Source: Smallanthus sonchifolius (lineage: Eukaryota; Streptophyta; Magnoliopsida; Asterales; Asteraceae). Taken from it: a DNA stretch of 64,000 bases. Both the position numbers and the translations under genes were made by a program. Of this stretch, positions 34,876 through 46,760 are shown in pieces. The DNA lies in NCBI GenBank assembly GCA_023525975.1, contig CM042029.1:87650849-87714848 (forward strand), in the 5' to 3' direction. A model generated the notes under the pieces. That model searched no databases and was not told the origin of the DNA. It saw only the letters and a program-made list of their open reading frames with translations. Numbering within the stretch: the first letter of the stretch is position 1; the number at the start of each line of letters is the position of its first letter.

Positions 34876-36461
34876 ATTTTTCTTTCTTTAAAATTATATC
34901 TTTTTTCTTGATACCATACATCACTTTCACATAATTATGATTACTTAATTTTTGGTATAACTTTGATTCATCAGAAGTGGCGAAATGGGCGGGTCACGCG
35001 GGTTGGTTAACTGGTCAAAAACGGATAGTTTCTTTTATTCAGCTTGACCCGAAAGACTTTTCTGTTTTCTAACTTTATGAATATTTATTATGTTGGATAT
35101 GATTACCAAAATTATGTTTTTCCCAATACTTATCCATGTTTTAAGCAAAATGATATGTGAGTTTTGGTGCATACTGTGATTTTCAACCCGTTTGACCCGT
35201 TCTGTTTTTAAATTTTACCTGTATGTCTATTAATGATAAACCGTAACCCAAATTGACCATAAATGTGCATAATTATATATTATCCGCATTATCATTATTT
35301 ATCAGGTTCAGGATCACCAAAAGCACTAGATTAGTATCTTGATCATTTACTTTTTTAACTGTATTTTTTACATTTATTATTTATAAAATTCAAGCAAAAT
35401 AGGAACAAAAACCGTGAACCTGTTACGTGACCCGCCCTAGCCCTATATGTTTGGTCTATGAAGTTAGGCTCCAATATACGGCCCAAGCCTGATTTCATCT
35501 CCATCAGTGGTGTCTTCTTTCTAATAGTTGACTGCTTTTGACAAATCTTTTTGCTTCTTCATTACTTACATTTTATTTATTTATTTATTTATTTTTTAAA
35601 ATTATTATCCATTTTTTTGGTTAACGGGTTGGTTTTGTTTTCAGAGAGGTTCATGAGCAGTATGCAACAACTTCTTGAAAGTGATAAGGTGGATAAGGTG
35701 CTTGGAAATGATTATTTTTGTGGATCGAAATCGCTCTTTGCGGGTCATAGTTTTTAGCTTTCTTTTGAATTTCTTGGCATAAAAATGTAAATGTTGATAG
35801 TAAATTCATAGTTGGTTTTTTTGAGTTTAAGTTTCTAAATTGTGGGCTACTGCTCAGATTAGGGTTGGTTATTTATGGTCTCTAGAAGTAATTGATAAAA
35901 GAGGGTTTTTTTTTGGTCAAGCAATAGCATTGCAGTCTGGTCACTGGTGGCCAGGATACTCACCTTTAAAGGATGTTTTTATTCTTAATTTTTTTTTTCA
36001 AATAATATAAATTCAAAATGTTTTTTTTTATAAATGTCATTGTTTTTGCATGTTTCAAGTTAAATCCGGCGTATGGAACGCGATTATCAGAATTTGTTTG
36101 AGCATGATTATTAATGTTATCAAATATATTTGTTAGGTGTCTGGTTAATAGAAGTGTGCTAAAGATTACTATTATTAATGTTATCAAATATATTTGTAGT
36201 CTACACACATGAATGAGGTGTTTGGATGCGTGTTTTTGAGTTGATTATCTGATTATAAAATTTTCTATTTGGATGTGTGTTTTGGACTTGATTATTTAAT
36301 TATAGATTTTTCTTAAGTTGGAATAAGAAGCTTTTTGGGATTAGATGTAGTATGTGGATGTGATTACTCTTATTTTTTAAAGCTTAAGACTTTATGATGT
36401 TATATTTAAAAAAAATATGATTTGATTTCTTGTTATGACAATTATGCATGATTGAAATAAA
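34876..36461. other. 3' flank of the MUSTANG gene
   Basis: 34975-35440 is flanked by GGCGGGTCACGCGG and GTTACGTGACCCGCC, probably an old MITE of the 'GACCCG' type. 35640-35790 looks exon-like but has no known product. 36219-36310 carries direct GTGTTTGGATG repeats. Confidence 0.4.

Positions 36462-36501
<40 letters not shown>
36462..36501. repeat. (TA)n microsatellite
   Basis: An uninterrupted TA run of about 38 bp. Confidence 0.95.
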
Positions 36502-36505
<4 letters not shown>

Positions 36506-37249
36506 TTATGGGTTATTTAGTTCTTTATCTTTATGGTGCACTTGTTTTTGTATTTAAGAATTTACCCAAAAAAATAGACGGTTCACGCACACTTGTACAA
36601 AATTTCTTGTTGTGCTTGTTCATTAAGGAAGTAAATTTGTTTGCATTCATTTGTTAGTTTTCTAAACGAACATATATTAATTTAAAAAAAAAAAATCAAC
36701 ATTCTTAATCCCAACCACCCATAGTCCCAAAGTAAATATAAAGTTAAATACTTGACATAATTATCCGAAATAATTCGACACAAAAGTCATAAATGTATAA
36801 TTATCCCAAAATAACGTCACAAGGATCTAAATTTCAAAAGAACATAGTGTTTAGACTAAATTACATAAGACAAGCTTTAGGTATATACCAAATTACACCC
36901 GCAGACCTTAATCTTCATTAATTACACTGGACACCCTTTATCTATATGGTTTGTATCATTCCACAAATCATAGGTTAATCGTGAGATTTGCAACAACGAC
37001 AAAATATTGTGTGATATCCAACTACTCAATTGCAATGTGAGTTTTACATAGCCCCTTTTCACTGTTTTACATTTTGGGATGAAACATGATCACAACATTA
37101 CAATGTATATTTTAATTAACTTTTTTATATTTAATACAATAATCTATTTAATTAAAGGTCAACCTAATATATTACCTTCTTAGAGCATAAGGTATACCGA
37201 TGTGATTCTGGTATGATAATAAAGTGCACGTCACGTGCCGTCACGTCAC

Positions 37250-37598
37250 TATTCTCATTATCACACCACCCATCACTATTTTTTTTAAATGTTTTATAGA
37301 AAAGAATGAAGAAATGTTCAAATTATAAAAATGTTTTTATGAATAAACCTATTTTTTTAAAATAAAAAACGTTTTATAAAAGTAATTTTAAAAATCATTA
37401 TTATTTAATAGGTAACAAAAACTATAAAAAAAAATAAAAATTTTGAATAATTAATAATAGAGAGGCGGGAGACAAAAATTAAAAAAAATTAAAAAACTTG
37501 TATAATTAATAGGAGAGAGAGGCGAGAAAAAAATGTTGAGGATGAATGTGTGAGTGACAAGTGTAATCTCAAAACCTTTATTTATCATATAATATAGA
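37250..37598 (-). mobile_element. Helitron fragment, reversed
   Basis: Read on the minus strand from 37598 it starts TCTATATTATATGATAAATAAAGG after an A, like the Helitrons at 8089 and 16451, and continues with the same CTCGCCTCTCTCTC block. Its 3' hairpin and CTAG were not found, so it is truncated on the left. Confidence 0.65.
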
Positions 37599-37605
37599 TT
37601 AACAA

Positions 37606-37611
<6 letters not shown>

Positions 37612-37673
<62 letters not shown>

Positions 37674-38799
37674 CCAACAATATGTTAAGAACCGTGAGAA
37701 CCACATTAACTCTTGCACTATTTATAATATAAATTGACTAGAATTCATGTACATTTCAATACGCTTAAGGTTTGGTTTTAAAAGACCTCGAATTTATAGT
37801 CGTTTTTTTAAATGCATATATGCATTCACACTATATGCACAAATGAATGCATATAAGCATATTTTTATACTTTTCTTAAAAAAAATTCAGGAAAGAGGAG
37901 ATAAACTCAAACTAAGAGTGAGAAGAGATAAATAAAACATTGTTGTTGAATTTTACTTTTTTCACTAAAGCGATATGTACACGTTTTATGCGGTTCTTTC
38001 GGTTCTCAACATATGTTTAGTTCTCAAAAGAACATGCCCATATATATATATATATATATATATAGGGGAGGGTTCCAGAGAAAACCACAAGTTTGGCGAA
38101 AACCACTAAAAAAACCAATTTTACCCAATCATATAATAATATTTATTTTTTGTTTTATTTTATTTTTATTTATTTATAAGATTATCAATGTAATATTTCA
38201 CATTTTTACCAAAAAACATTTTTACACATAGTGTTACGTATACGTAAACATAAAACAAAAAAATTGTGGTTACATATACGTAAATCAAAAAAATTATTTT
38301 TGGATACGTATACGTAAATAAAAAAATTGCCTGAAATGATGTGGTTTTCTTGGTTTTCGCCTAACTTTGTGGTTTTCTCTTGATCCCTCCCCTATATATA
38401 TATATATATATATATAGGGGTATGTTCTTTTGAGAACCAACAATATGTTAAGAACCGTGAGAACCGCATTAACTCTTCCTCTATTTATAATATAAATTGA
38501 CTAGAATTCATGTACATTTCAATATGTTTAAGGTTTGGTTTTAAAAGACCTCGAATTTATAGTCGATTTTTTAAATGCATATATGCACTCACACTATATG
38601 CACAAATGAATGCATATATGCATATTTTTATACTTTTCTTAAAAAAATTCAGGAGAAAGGAGATAAACTCAAACTAAGAGTGGGAAGAGATAAATAAAAC
38701 ACTGTTGTTGAATTTTACCTTTTTCACTAAAGCGATATGTACACGTTTTGTGCGGTTCTTTCGGTTCTCAACATATGGTTGGTTCTCAAAAGAACATGC

Positions 38800-38839
<40 letters not shown>

Positions 38840-38840
38840 G
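37612..38840. mobile_element. Chain of MITEs embedded in a (TA)n tract
   Basis: Order: (TA)n 37612-37672; family-1 element 37673-38039 (left end truncated); (TA)n; family-2 element 38065-38392 with a ~40-bp terminal inverted repeat GGGGAGGGTTCCAGAGAAAA; (TA)n; intact family-1 element 38417-38802 with a 25-bp inverted repeat GGGGTATGTTCTTTTGAG; (TA)n; start of a third family at 38837 (GGGGACGGTTATCGTACAAA). Each full element starts GGGG and ends CCCC directly against TA repeats. Family-1 copies are very similar. The habit resembles rice Micron MITEs, which target (TA)n (family knowledge). Confidence 0.85.
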
Positions 38841-39348
38841 ACGGTTATCGTACAAAGAACCTAAATCGTACGAAGCGTACGAAGGGCCTCCAACCGTCCG
38901 ATTAATATGATCTAAGGTTGGGGATAATGCAGTGGCATAAACGTAATTACTTTGAAAAAATAACGCGTCGTCCAGATAAAAAAGGGCATAAATGTCAAAT
39001 TTTTTTTAAAATAATCACACTTCATGCGTGCTTTTTTTACGTAATCACGTTTTTACGTAACTTTTGTTATGTAATCACGTTTTTACGTAATTATTTTTAC
39101 GTAATCACGTTTTTTCATTAAAAAAATTACCGTAATCACGTTTTGTGTGATTGCAACTAATTTTAAACATGAATAATGCTAATCAATACTACTGTCTTCA
39201 ATCTTATCTTCTCGCTTTTAAGTCAAATTATCGGCAAAACATTAATCAAAGTTTCTATCGAATGTGTGTGGATCTGGAAACGAAAACGGATAGAAACAAA
39301 CAAACAAAACTAACTGAAAAATCTAACCTCTGTTAGTCTAAAGGTTAT
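38837..39348. other. Third MITE family start and CGTAATCACGTTTT repeats
   Basis: After GGGGACGGTTATCG and the palindromic TCGTACGAAGCGTACGAAGG, 39037-39142 repeats 'ACGTAATCACGTTTTT' about five times. The right end of the element could not be placed. Confidence 0.5.
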
Positions 39349-39539
39349 AATGTGATACAAACCATTTAGATAAAGGGTGTGTAGCATAATTAGTGAAGAT
39401 AAAGGTCCGCGGGTGTAATTTAGTATATACTTAAAGGTTGCTTTCTGTAATTTAGTCTAATGTTTGGATACTTAGGGTTCATGTCAACTTACACAAACAC
39501 ACACTTATAAACCGATGTTTATAGGTGGCAGTTAGTAGT

Positions 39540-39857
39540 CCAACAGTTTTTACTTAGCTTTTATCTGCACGCATTCTAAGGTGAGTTTCACGGCCCCTTT
39601 TTCTATGTTTTAAACTAGGGGAAAACACGAACACAAACAGTTAGATCTTACATTCTTTTATATCACTTGTTGTACTAAGCGCAAACATATCATACAAGTC
39701 CTTACATATCGAACCGTTTAATATATGGAATAGCGAGGCAATCTTAAGTAGTACTACTGGCATGATAGGCCCTACCCGCGTTAGTCGCGCTAACACGACC
39801 GGAGGTCGAACGGGTGTAATTTTGACCTAACATCTTACCATTGTTCATGATAGACAT
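39540..39857. mobile_element. Left part of an older LTR, split by the young gypsy element
   Basis: AT-poor, LTR-like DNA up to the insertion point GACAT at 39853-39857. It resumes at 49462. The stretch GTGAGTTTCACGGCCCC (39582 onward) has a diverged copy at 37036-37100, in the same direction. The true left limit is unclear. Confidence 0.45.
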
Positions 39858-42115
39858 TGAAAGAACCCAAACCGGGTACCTCTCACAGTTGGCAAACATT
39901 GCATATACATAGTTCTTAAACTTTGAATCAAACATTAAACTAACAGCGGAAGTCTTTACAAAATTCAGAGTCAATTAAAACTTAAAATTTAAACATAGTT
40001 CAACAATCTAAAACTAGCAAATGGGGATGTCAGTCTTCATCAGCAGCAGCCATCCAGCCATTCACTCCTAAGCCCTCGCGGCATCATTTCTTTTCCTTTC
40101 CTTTGCTACCTGATGTGCATACTAAAATAGTCAGCTAACGCTGGTGAGTTCAAGTTTTCTTTAGCTTTATATATATATAAAAAGGATTTTCCCTTTTAAA
40201 TATACGTATTATATTATACACGTAATACAATGAAATCTTTCTTTATTCTTTAAATACATACACATTAAAATATGTCTTCCTTCTTTAAAATACATACGTA
40301 TAAAAATCTTTCTTTCTTCTTCTATATTCATACGTATTTACTTTGTACTCTTTTCTTTAAGTCATACATTAATGTCTACAATCTGTTCTGTGCCCCCGAG
40401 CGGGCTTCTTCGTTCTTACTTCCCGAAGGAACTCTTTCTCGCGGTTATTGTTCCCTAAGGCTCAACGTCCAAAGGCCGATAACCGACTTTCTGTGCCCCC
40501 AAGCGGGCTTCTTCATTCTTTCTTAGCGACCGTCGCCGCTAGAGTAACCGTCGTTACTCATCTTAACCAGTTGCAACATCCTCGTTACAATGCCCTGCCG
40601 AGCACTGTCCCGATTTCTCTCATGGTACATCATGGACTTGTCCATGACGCAGCATCGGCTTCGGGTAGCACTAGTCTCAAGGACTATACTACTACCTCAA
40701 GACTTGCTACTATGCTTAGAGTAGCACTAGCCTCTAGGACTACGCTACTACTCCAAGTCTTTCGTCGTATAAGCATACTCTTACAGATTAGACAATGTAT
40801 TTGACTTATTATTCTTCTCTTCGTTTATAAAACATATAGTTAAGTAAACCATTCTTTCTTCTCTTTCTCTTGTTTATAAATCATATAGTTAAATAACCCA
40901 TTCTTTCTTCTCTTTCTCTTGTTTATAAAACATATAGTTAAATAAACCATTCTTCTTTCTTTCTTTCTTTCAAAACGTTCGGTTTAACAACCGTTATCTT
41001 TCTTCCTGTCAAAACATTCGGTTTAACAACCGTTATCTTTCTTTCTTACAAAACGTTTAATTAAATAATATACATTTATTTATAAACGTCTAATTTTTGA
41101 GTATGCACACCACCCTAAAACAGTAAAATAGGGATCTTGAACTCACCTGATGGGTGGTCTCAGAAATGCTCTCAATTGGTCACTGAGCGTCACTAGGGTT
41201 ACTCACGATCTGTATAATAAAGTTATATGCATAAGGTATTGCTCCTAAATGACACTAGACATTACTAAGTATAAACCCCGTAGTTTCGAGTCATACCCTT
41301 TCTATCGAAACTAGGTAGTTTCGAGTCATACTTTGCCTATCGAAACTATGTAGTTTCGAGTCATACTTTGTCTATCGAAACTATGTAGTTTCGAGTTATA
41401 CTTTTGTCTATCGAAACTATGTAGTTTCGAGTGGTACTCTGTCTATCGAAACTATGTAGCTTCGAGTCATACTTTGCCTATCGAAACTATGTAGTTTCGA
41501 GTGGTGACTTGTGTAAAATCTTAGTAGTTTAAGTTTAGGGTCTGTATCGAAACTATGTAGTTTCGATGGGTCTGCTACAATCGAAACTCGGTAGTTTCGA
41601 GTCATACTTTGTCTATCGAAACTATGTAGTTTCGATGACTCAGTCATCTTCCCCAAACAGAAACCCTAGATCTGGCCATTTATTCTAATCGATCAAGCTT
41701 TGAACTTTTTACGTTCGAAACGTTCCTTTACTTCCCATGAACCCAAATATGTGGTTTGTTTCAAGTTTCACACGTAAAATCTACCTCTTCACTCGATTTT
41801 TACCCTTTAACCCGAAAGTTACAAAAACTCAGATTTAGGTATAGCGATTACCTGTTACTGCTTCTTTCCTGTTTCTTTATGCTCCAGAGGTAGTGAGCAA
41901 CAAATCTTCGAGACTTTGAGCTTGATCCCGATCTTTCTCTCTCTAGACTGAGCTCTCTCTTTCTCTTTCTAGTCTTGCGCAAATGAGAGGATGGGGAGAG
42001 GCTGTGTGCAGATGTAGAAGGGTTTCCTTCTAATATCGGCCCATGGGCCGAAATCTGGGCCAAGCCCACTTGTTCTTTTCCTTTTTATTTACTTTCTATT
42101 ATTTGGGATGTTACA
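39858..42115 (-). repeat. 3' LTR of the gypsy element
   Basis: Same sequence as 47204-49461. It contains CT-rich stretches and a 35-bp tandem repeat block. Small open frames in it are not genes. Confidence 0.95.
41281..41646. repeat. Tandem 35-bp repeats with a palindromic joint in the LTR
   Basis: About nine units of 'TAGTTTCGAGTCATACTTTG' plus 'TCTATCGAAACTATG'. Each joint forms the palindrome CGAAACTATGTAGTTTCG (8-bp arms). One unit is expanded by about 30 bp. The same block is in the other LTR at 48627-48992. Confidence 0.9.
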
Positions 42116-42135
42116 AGTCTACCCTTCTTATTAGA
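42116..42135 (-). other. Polypurine tract
   Basis: On the minus strand the sequence just before the 3' LTR is purine-rich (AATAAGAAGGGTAGACT), the expected site for plus-strand priming. Confidence 0.65.
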
Positions 42136-42155
42136 GGTTTCGCCCTCGAAACCTT

Positions 42156-45100
42156 TCATGGGTCAAACATCTGAGGGTACAACTCCCTCATTTCCGACTC
42201 CGTCTCCCACGTGGCTTCTGATCCTTTTCGATGTTTCCATTGAACTTTGACTAGCGGGATAACTTTATTGCGTAGTCGCTTCTCTTTTCTGTCTAGGATT
42301 GCTGTGGGCTCCTCAATATAGTTAAGCTTATTGTCTACTTCGATGTCATCGAGTGACACTTGTGCCGATTCGTCAGCTAGGCACTTTCGCAATCGCGAAA
42401 CGTGAAAAGTAGGGTGGATTCCACTCAATTTTTCAGGCAGTTCTAGTCGATAAGCCACCTTTCCAACTCGTGCCACAATCTTAAATGGTCCGACAAACCT
42501 CGGACTTAGTTTCCCTCTTTTTCGGAATCGAATTATTCCCTTCCACGGAGACACCTTCAATAGTACTTTATCTCCAACCTGGAATTCAAGGTCTCTCCTT
42601 CTCTTATCAGCGTAAGACTTTTGCCTATCCTTAGCGGCTTTCATTCGCGCTTTGATTTGGTCAAACTTCTCAGAAGTTGCTTTGACTACGTCAAGGCTTG
42701 CGAAATCTTTCTGCCCAATTTCGCCCCAACATACGGGCGTTCTACACTTCCTTCCATATAACATCTCATAAGGCGGCATTCCAATGGTCACATGGTAACT
42801 GTTGTTGTAAGAAAACTCCGCCAGTGGTAAGTGACTATCCCAACTACCTCCAAAGTCAATGATACATGCCCGCAGCATGTCCTCTAGAGTTTGGATAGTC
42901 CTTTCGGACTGGCCATCGGTTTGCGGGTGGTAAGCTGTACTGATATTAAGTCTCGTACCCATTCCCTCATGGAATTGCCTCCAGAACCTTGATGTGAATC
43001 TCGTGTCCCGGTCTGACACAATTGACAATGGCATACCGTGTCTGGCCACGATCTCGTTAATGAATAGTTCTGCTAGTTTTTCTGACGAGTAACTCTCACG
43101 CATGGGCAAAAAGTGAGCACTCTTCGTCAGTCTATCCACAATTACCCATATAGTATCATGTCCCTTAGCTGTACGCGGTAGCTTGGTTATGAAATCCATG
43201 GTAATGTGTTCCCACTTCCATTCAGGAATGAATAGTGGTTGCATCTTTCCGCACGGCTTCTGGTGTTCGGCCTTCACTTGAGAGCAAGTTAGGCATTTGC
43301 TCACATAATCGGTTACATCATTTTTCATGCCGGGCCACCAGTATTCCTTCTTCAAATCATGGTACATCTTGTTAGTTCCGGGATGGATAGAGTAACGAGA
43401 CTTGTGAGCCTCGTCAAGGATTTTGACTCTAAGTTCGCCACCCTTGGGTATCCACATCCTCCCGAACCGAGTTCGTACCCCATAAGCATTGGTTTCTAAC
43501 TTTTCTTGCTGACCCACTATCCTTTCCCTCTTGACATTTTCCTCTTTCAAGGCTTCATCTTGGGCACGTTCTATTTCTGTCATAAGATCTGGAGTCACGA
43601 TTAGTTGATAGGATTTCACTTCGATAGGAGTTGTCGCCTCCTTTCGACTCAAGGCGTCGGCCACCACATTCGCCTTTCCGGGGTGGTAAAGGATTTCACA
43701 GTCGTAGTCTTTCAATAATTCTAACCATCGCCGCTGCCTCATGTTCAACTCTTTTTGTTCGAAGAAATACTTCAAGCTTTTGTGGTCGGAGTAGATGGTG
43801 CATCTGACTCCATAGAGGTAATGTCTCCAAATCTTTAAGGCAAAGACAACGGCCGCGAGTTCAAGGTCGTGAGTCGGGTAGTTGACTTCGTGAGTCTTTA
43901 ATTGTCGTGATGCATACGCAATCACCTTTCCTCGTTGCATAAGCACACAGCCTAACCCCTGGCCTGAGGCGTCAGAATACACCACTAGGTCCTCGTTACC
44001 ATCGGGTAGGGTCAGCACCGGTGCTCGGGTTAATCTCTTCTTTAATTCTTCGAAGGCAGTGGTTTGGGCCTGGCCCCATTCATATTTTACGTCCTTACGA
44101 GTCAAATTGGTTAGAGGTGAGGCTATCTTAGAGAAGTCTTGTATAAACCTCCGGTAGTAGCCTGCCAAACCTAGAAAACTTCGTACATCCGTTGGTGTTT
44201 TCGGAATTTCCCAATTCCACACTGCATCAATCTTTGCTAGGTCTACCATGATGCCTTCAGCGTTAATCACATGACCTAAGAATTGGACTTCCTTTAGCCA
44301 GAACGCGCATTTCGTGAACTTAGCATAAAGCTTCTCTGTCTTTAATGTGTCTAGAACTTCTCGCAGGTGACATGCATGATCACCCTTGCTCTTAGAATAT
44401 ACGAGTATATCGTCGATGAAGACTATCACTGACCGGTCTAACATTGGTCGACACACTCTGTTCATCATATCCATGAAGGCTGCGGGAGCATTTGTAAGCC
44501 CAAAGGACATCACTCGGAACTCGTAGTGTCCATATCGCGTTCGGAATGCGGTTTTAGGTATGTCTTCCTCTCTTACCTTTAGTTGATGATAACCTGACCG
44601 CAGGTCGATCTTTGAGAACCATTTGGCGCCCTGTAATTGGTCGAATAGATCGTCGATTCTGGGTAGTGGGTACTTATTCTTCACAGTTCTTTTGTTCAAT
44701 TCTCTGTAGTCGATGCACATTCTCATGGCACCATCTTTCTTCTTGACAAACAGCACCGGAGCACCCCATGGTGAAATGCTCGGTCTGATAAATCCCTTTT
44801 CCAAAAGTTCTTCCAGTTGGGTCATCAGCTCTTTCATCTCAAGTGGCGCTAGCCGGTAAGGTGCTTTGGCAACGGGCTGGGCACCTGGCATTAAATCTAT
44901 TTGGAATTCTGTCTCCCGATCAGGCGGCAATCCGGGCAGTTCCTCAGGGAACACTTCCGGATAATGGCACACCACGGGTACTTCGCTTAACTCTTTTACT
45001 TTTACGTCTTTATCGATCACGTACGCCAAGTAGGCCTCACACCCACGCCTCATATACTTTTCTGCTTTCATTTGTGAGATTACATTAGTCAACGGAATGT

Positions 45101-46760
45101 CTCGTTCCCCATAAATTACGACCTCGCTGCCGTCAGGAGCGTTGAGCTGAATCACTTTTCGTTTACACACAATCCGAGCTTCATTGGCAGATAACCAATC
45201 CATTCCCAGTACTACATCGAATCCTCCCAAGGCTATAACGAATAATCTAACCGGAAATCTATGGCCCTCTATCTTTATGGTAAGATCGTCTACCAACTCT
45301 ACCACTTTAGTGTTTCTACCCACTGCAGTCTCAACATTAAAGGCTCTTTCTATCTTGGAAGTTTTGTATTTCAGTCTTTTACAGAACGAGGAGGATATAA
45401 AACTTTTACTAGCACCTGAATCAAACAGAACAGAAACAAAGGTGTGGCCAAGGATGAACGTACCTGACACCACGTTGGGATCTCCCCTTGCTTCCTCCTG
45501 TGTCAGGGCATAGGCTCTGGTTCTTGCTCCCCCTTTCTCAGCCTCCTTTGCCTTCTCATTGTTTGTTGTTCTTGGTTTACGGCAATCCTTGGAGAAATGT
45601 CCTGATCCACCACAGTTGTGGCACTTTCTATTGTTTGCAGAACCGGGAGCGTTGGGACATTCACGAGAGATGTGCCCGGTCTTGCCACAACGGTAACATA
45701 TGTTCAACCCATACTTGCACTCCCCAAGATGTGGCCTATCACATTTGCTACAGTTGACCCTTTCCTCCGGTCTTGGCTTCTTACTTTTTGAGGCAGACCA
45801 ATCCCCGCCCGAGCGCTTAGTGGCGTTAGACCATTTCTTTTGAGTTTCAGCGGGGGTTACGCCTTCTGCGGCCACATCATCAAAAATCTTTCCACTCATA
45901 GCCACCACCGAGTCAAAGTCTCCAGGGGTGTTGGCATTAATGATTGTGCGAACTCTTGGAGGTAGCTTCTGGATATAGCATTTGATCCTTCTTTCTTCTG
46001 TGTTCACCAAGTGGGGAACCAGCTGAGTTAACTCATTAAACCTGGAGGTGAACTGTCGATGAGTCAGGCTACCAGCCCTGAGTTCCACGAAGGCTTCTTC
46101 CATCTTATCAATCTCATTTTGGGGACAGAACTTCTGAATAACCAGTGTTTTTAGATCTTCCCACTTCATTCTATCAATATCCCTTTCAGACTTAGCTTTC
46201 TTCACATTCTCCCACCAGCTCAGTGCCTCGAAGGCGAAAGAATGAGCGGCAAACCCTACCGCTTGGTCAGCACGGCATTCACTCATCTTAATGACTGCAG
46301 TCATGCGGTCAATCCAGTAGTATGCGGCAATAGCATCTTTCTTCCCATCAAAAGTTGGCGGATCACAATTTCGAAAGGACTTGTAGTCGCATCCGCGTTT
46401 CTCTTCATAGTCAGAGTCCTCACCTTCAGACTCAGGTTCGATCATATTTCTATCTTCGGCCCGTAAGCCCCTTTCTCTCTCCCCTTCCACAGTCTTCAGG
46501 GCTTCAGCGAGTGCTGCAGGTAGAGTATTCTTCAGAACTGCAGCCACTTCGTCGGCTATCGCTCTCCTGACAATTGGCTCCAAAACTAAGCCTTCTTCAT
46601 CCTGTGCTCCGGGGTTACTCGGAGCATCCTCATTAGTAGTATGGATCGACACCGACCCATGAACAGAGGGTTCACTTTCTTCTATTTCAACCCGGTTGAC
46701 ACGGGGCCTGCCCCTACGTCCCGTACCGGCTCCCCCCTTTGCACCTTTCCTTCCAGCCAT
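42156..46760 (-). CDS. Gag-pol polyprotein of the gypsy element
   Basis: 1534 aa in one uninterrupted frame. In order: basic N-terminus; retrotransposon gag domain (about 125-300); two CCHC zinc knuckles (355-368, CYRCGKTGHISREC; 380-393, CHNCGGSGHFSKDC); aspartic protease (DSGA at 447-450); reverse transcriptase (about 640-800, catalytic FIDD at 781); RNase H (about 920-1040, starting VVYSDAS); integrase zinc finger (HPGTNKMYHDL...CLTC, about 1126-1160) and core with Asp1189, Asp1250 and Glu1286. The last ~60 residues (ILDRKEKRLRNK...ATWETESEMRELYPQMF) resemble the chromodomain of plant chromoviruses. All key motifs are present, so it looks coding-competent; expression is unknown. It is a genomic retrotransposon, not a host gene. 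Confidence 0.95.
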   Translation of the reverse strand: MAGRKGAKGGAGTGRRGRPRVNRVEIEESEPSVHGSVSIHTTNEDAPSNPGAQDEEGLVLEPIVRRAIADEVAAVLKNTLPAALAEALKTVEGERERGLRAEDRNMIEPESEGEDSDYEEKRGCDYKSFRNCDPPTFDGKKDAIAAYYWIDRMTAVIKMSECRADQAVGFAAHSFAFEALSWWENVKKAKSERDIDRMKWEDLKTLVIQKFCPQNEIDKMEEAFVELRAGSLTHRQFTSRFNELTQLVPHLVNTEERRIKCYIQKLPPRVRTIINANTPGDFDSVVAMSGKIFDDVAAEGVTPAETQKKWSNATKRSGGDWSASKSKKPRPEERVNCSKCDRPHLGECKYGLNICYRCGKTGHISRECPNAPGSANNRKCHNCGGSGHFSKDCRKPRTTNNEKAKEAEKGGARTRAYALTQEEARGDPNVVSGTFILGHTFVSVLFDSGASKSFISSSFCKRLKYKTSKIERAFNVETAVGRNTKVVELVDDLTIKIEGHRFPVRLFVIALGGFDVVLGMDWLSANEARIVCKRKVIQLNAPDGSEVVIYGERDIPLTNVISQMKAEKYMRRGCEAYLAYVIDKDVKVKELSEVPVVCHYPEVFPEELPGLPPDRETEFQIDLMPGAQPVAKAPYRLAPLEMKELMTQLEELLEKGFIRPSISPWGAPVLFVKKKDGAMRMCIDYRELNKRTVKNKYPLPRIDDLFDQLQGAKWFSKIDLRSGYHQLKVREEDIPKTAFRTRYGHYEFRVMSFGLTNAPAAFMDMMNRVCRPMLDRSVIVFIDDILVYSKSKGDHACHLREVLDTLKTEKLYAKFTKCAFWLKEVQFLGHVINAEGIMVDLAKIDAVWNWEIPKTPTDVRSFLGLAGYYRRFIQDFSKIASPLTNLTRKDVKYEWGQAQTTAFEELKKRLTRAPVLTLPDGNEDLVVYSDASGQGLGCVLMQRGKVIAYASRQLKTHEVNYPTHDLELAAVVFALKIWRHYLYGVRCTIYSDHKSLKYFFEQKELNMRQRRWLELLKDYDCEILYHPGKANVVADALSRKEATTPIEVKSYQLIVTPDLMTEIERAQDEALKEENVKRERIVGQQEKLETNAYGVRTRFGRMWIPKGGELRVKILDEAHKSRYSIHPGTNKMYHDLKKEYWWPGMKNDVTDYVSKCLTCSQVKAEHQKPCGKMQPLFIPEWKWEHITMDFITKLPRTAKGHDTIWVIVDRLTKSAHFLPMRESYSSEKLAELFINEIVARHGMPLSIVSDRDTRFTSRFWRQFHEGMGTRLNISTAYHPQTDGQSERTIQTLEDMLRACIIDFGGSWDSHLPLAEFSYNNSYHVTIGMPPYEMLYGRKCRTPVCWGEIGQKDFASLDVVKATSEKFDQIKARMKAAKDRQKSYADKRRRDLEFQVGDKVLLKVSPWKGIIRFRKRGKLSPRFVGPFKIVARVGKVAYRLELPEKLSGIHPTFHVSRLRKCLADESAQVSLDDIEVDNKLNYIEEPTAILDRKEKRLRNKVIPLVKVQWKHRKGSEATWETESEMRELYPQMFDP

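Larger units (their letters stand above)
36851..39460. repeat. Inverted repeat pair bracketing 2.6 kb
   Basis: 36851-36962 (TTAGACTAAATTACATAAG... to GGTTTGTATCA) and 39349-39460 are imperfect reverse complements over about 110 bp, including CTAAATTACACCCGC and ACACCCTTTATCTA. Either this is a long-TIR element later filled with insertions, or two copies of one dispersed repeat landed head to head. No transposase lies between. Confidence 0.6.

Noticed and set aside
41281..41646. CRISPR-like regular repeats
   Set aside because: Repeats are contiguous tandem units in a plant LTR with no unique spacers.
40272..42069. Small open frames of 73-118 codons repeated at 47618-49415
   Set aside because: They lie entirely within the two identical LTRs and show no protein features.
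44843..46570. Plus-strand open frames over the gypsy gag-pol
   Set aside because: Shadows of the real minus-strand gag-pol frame.
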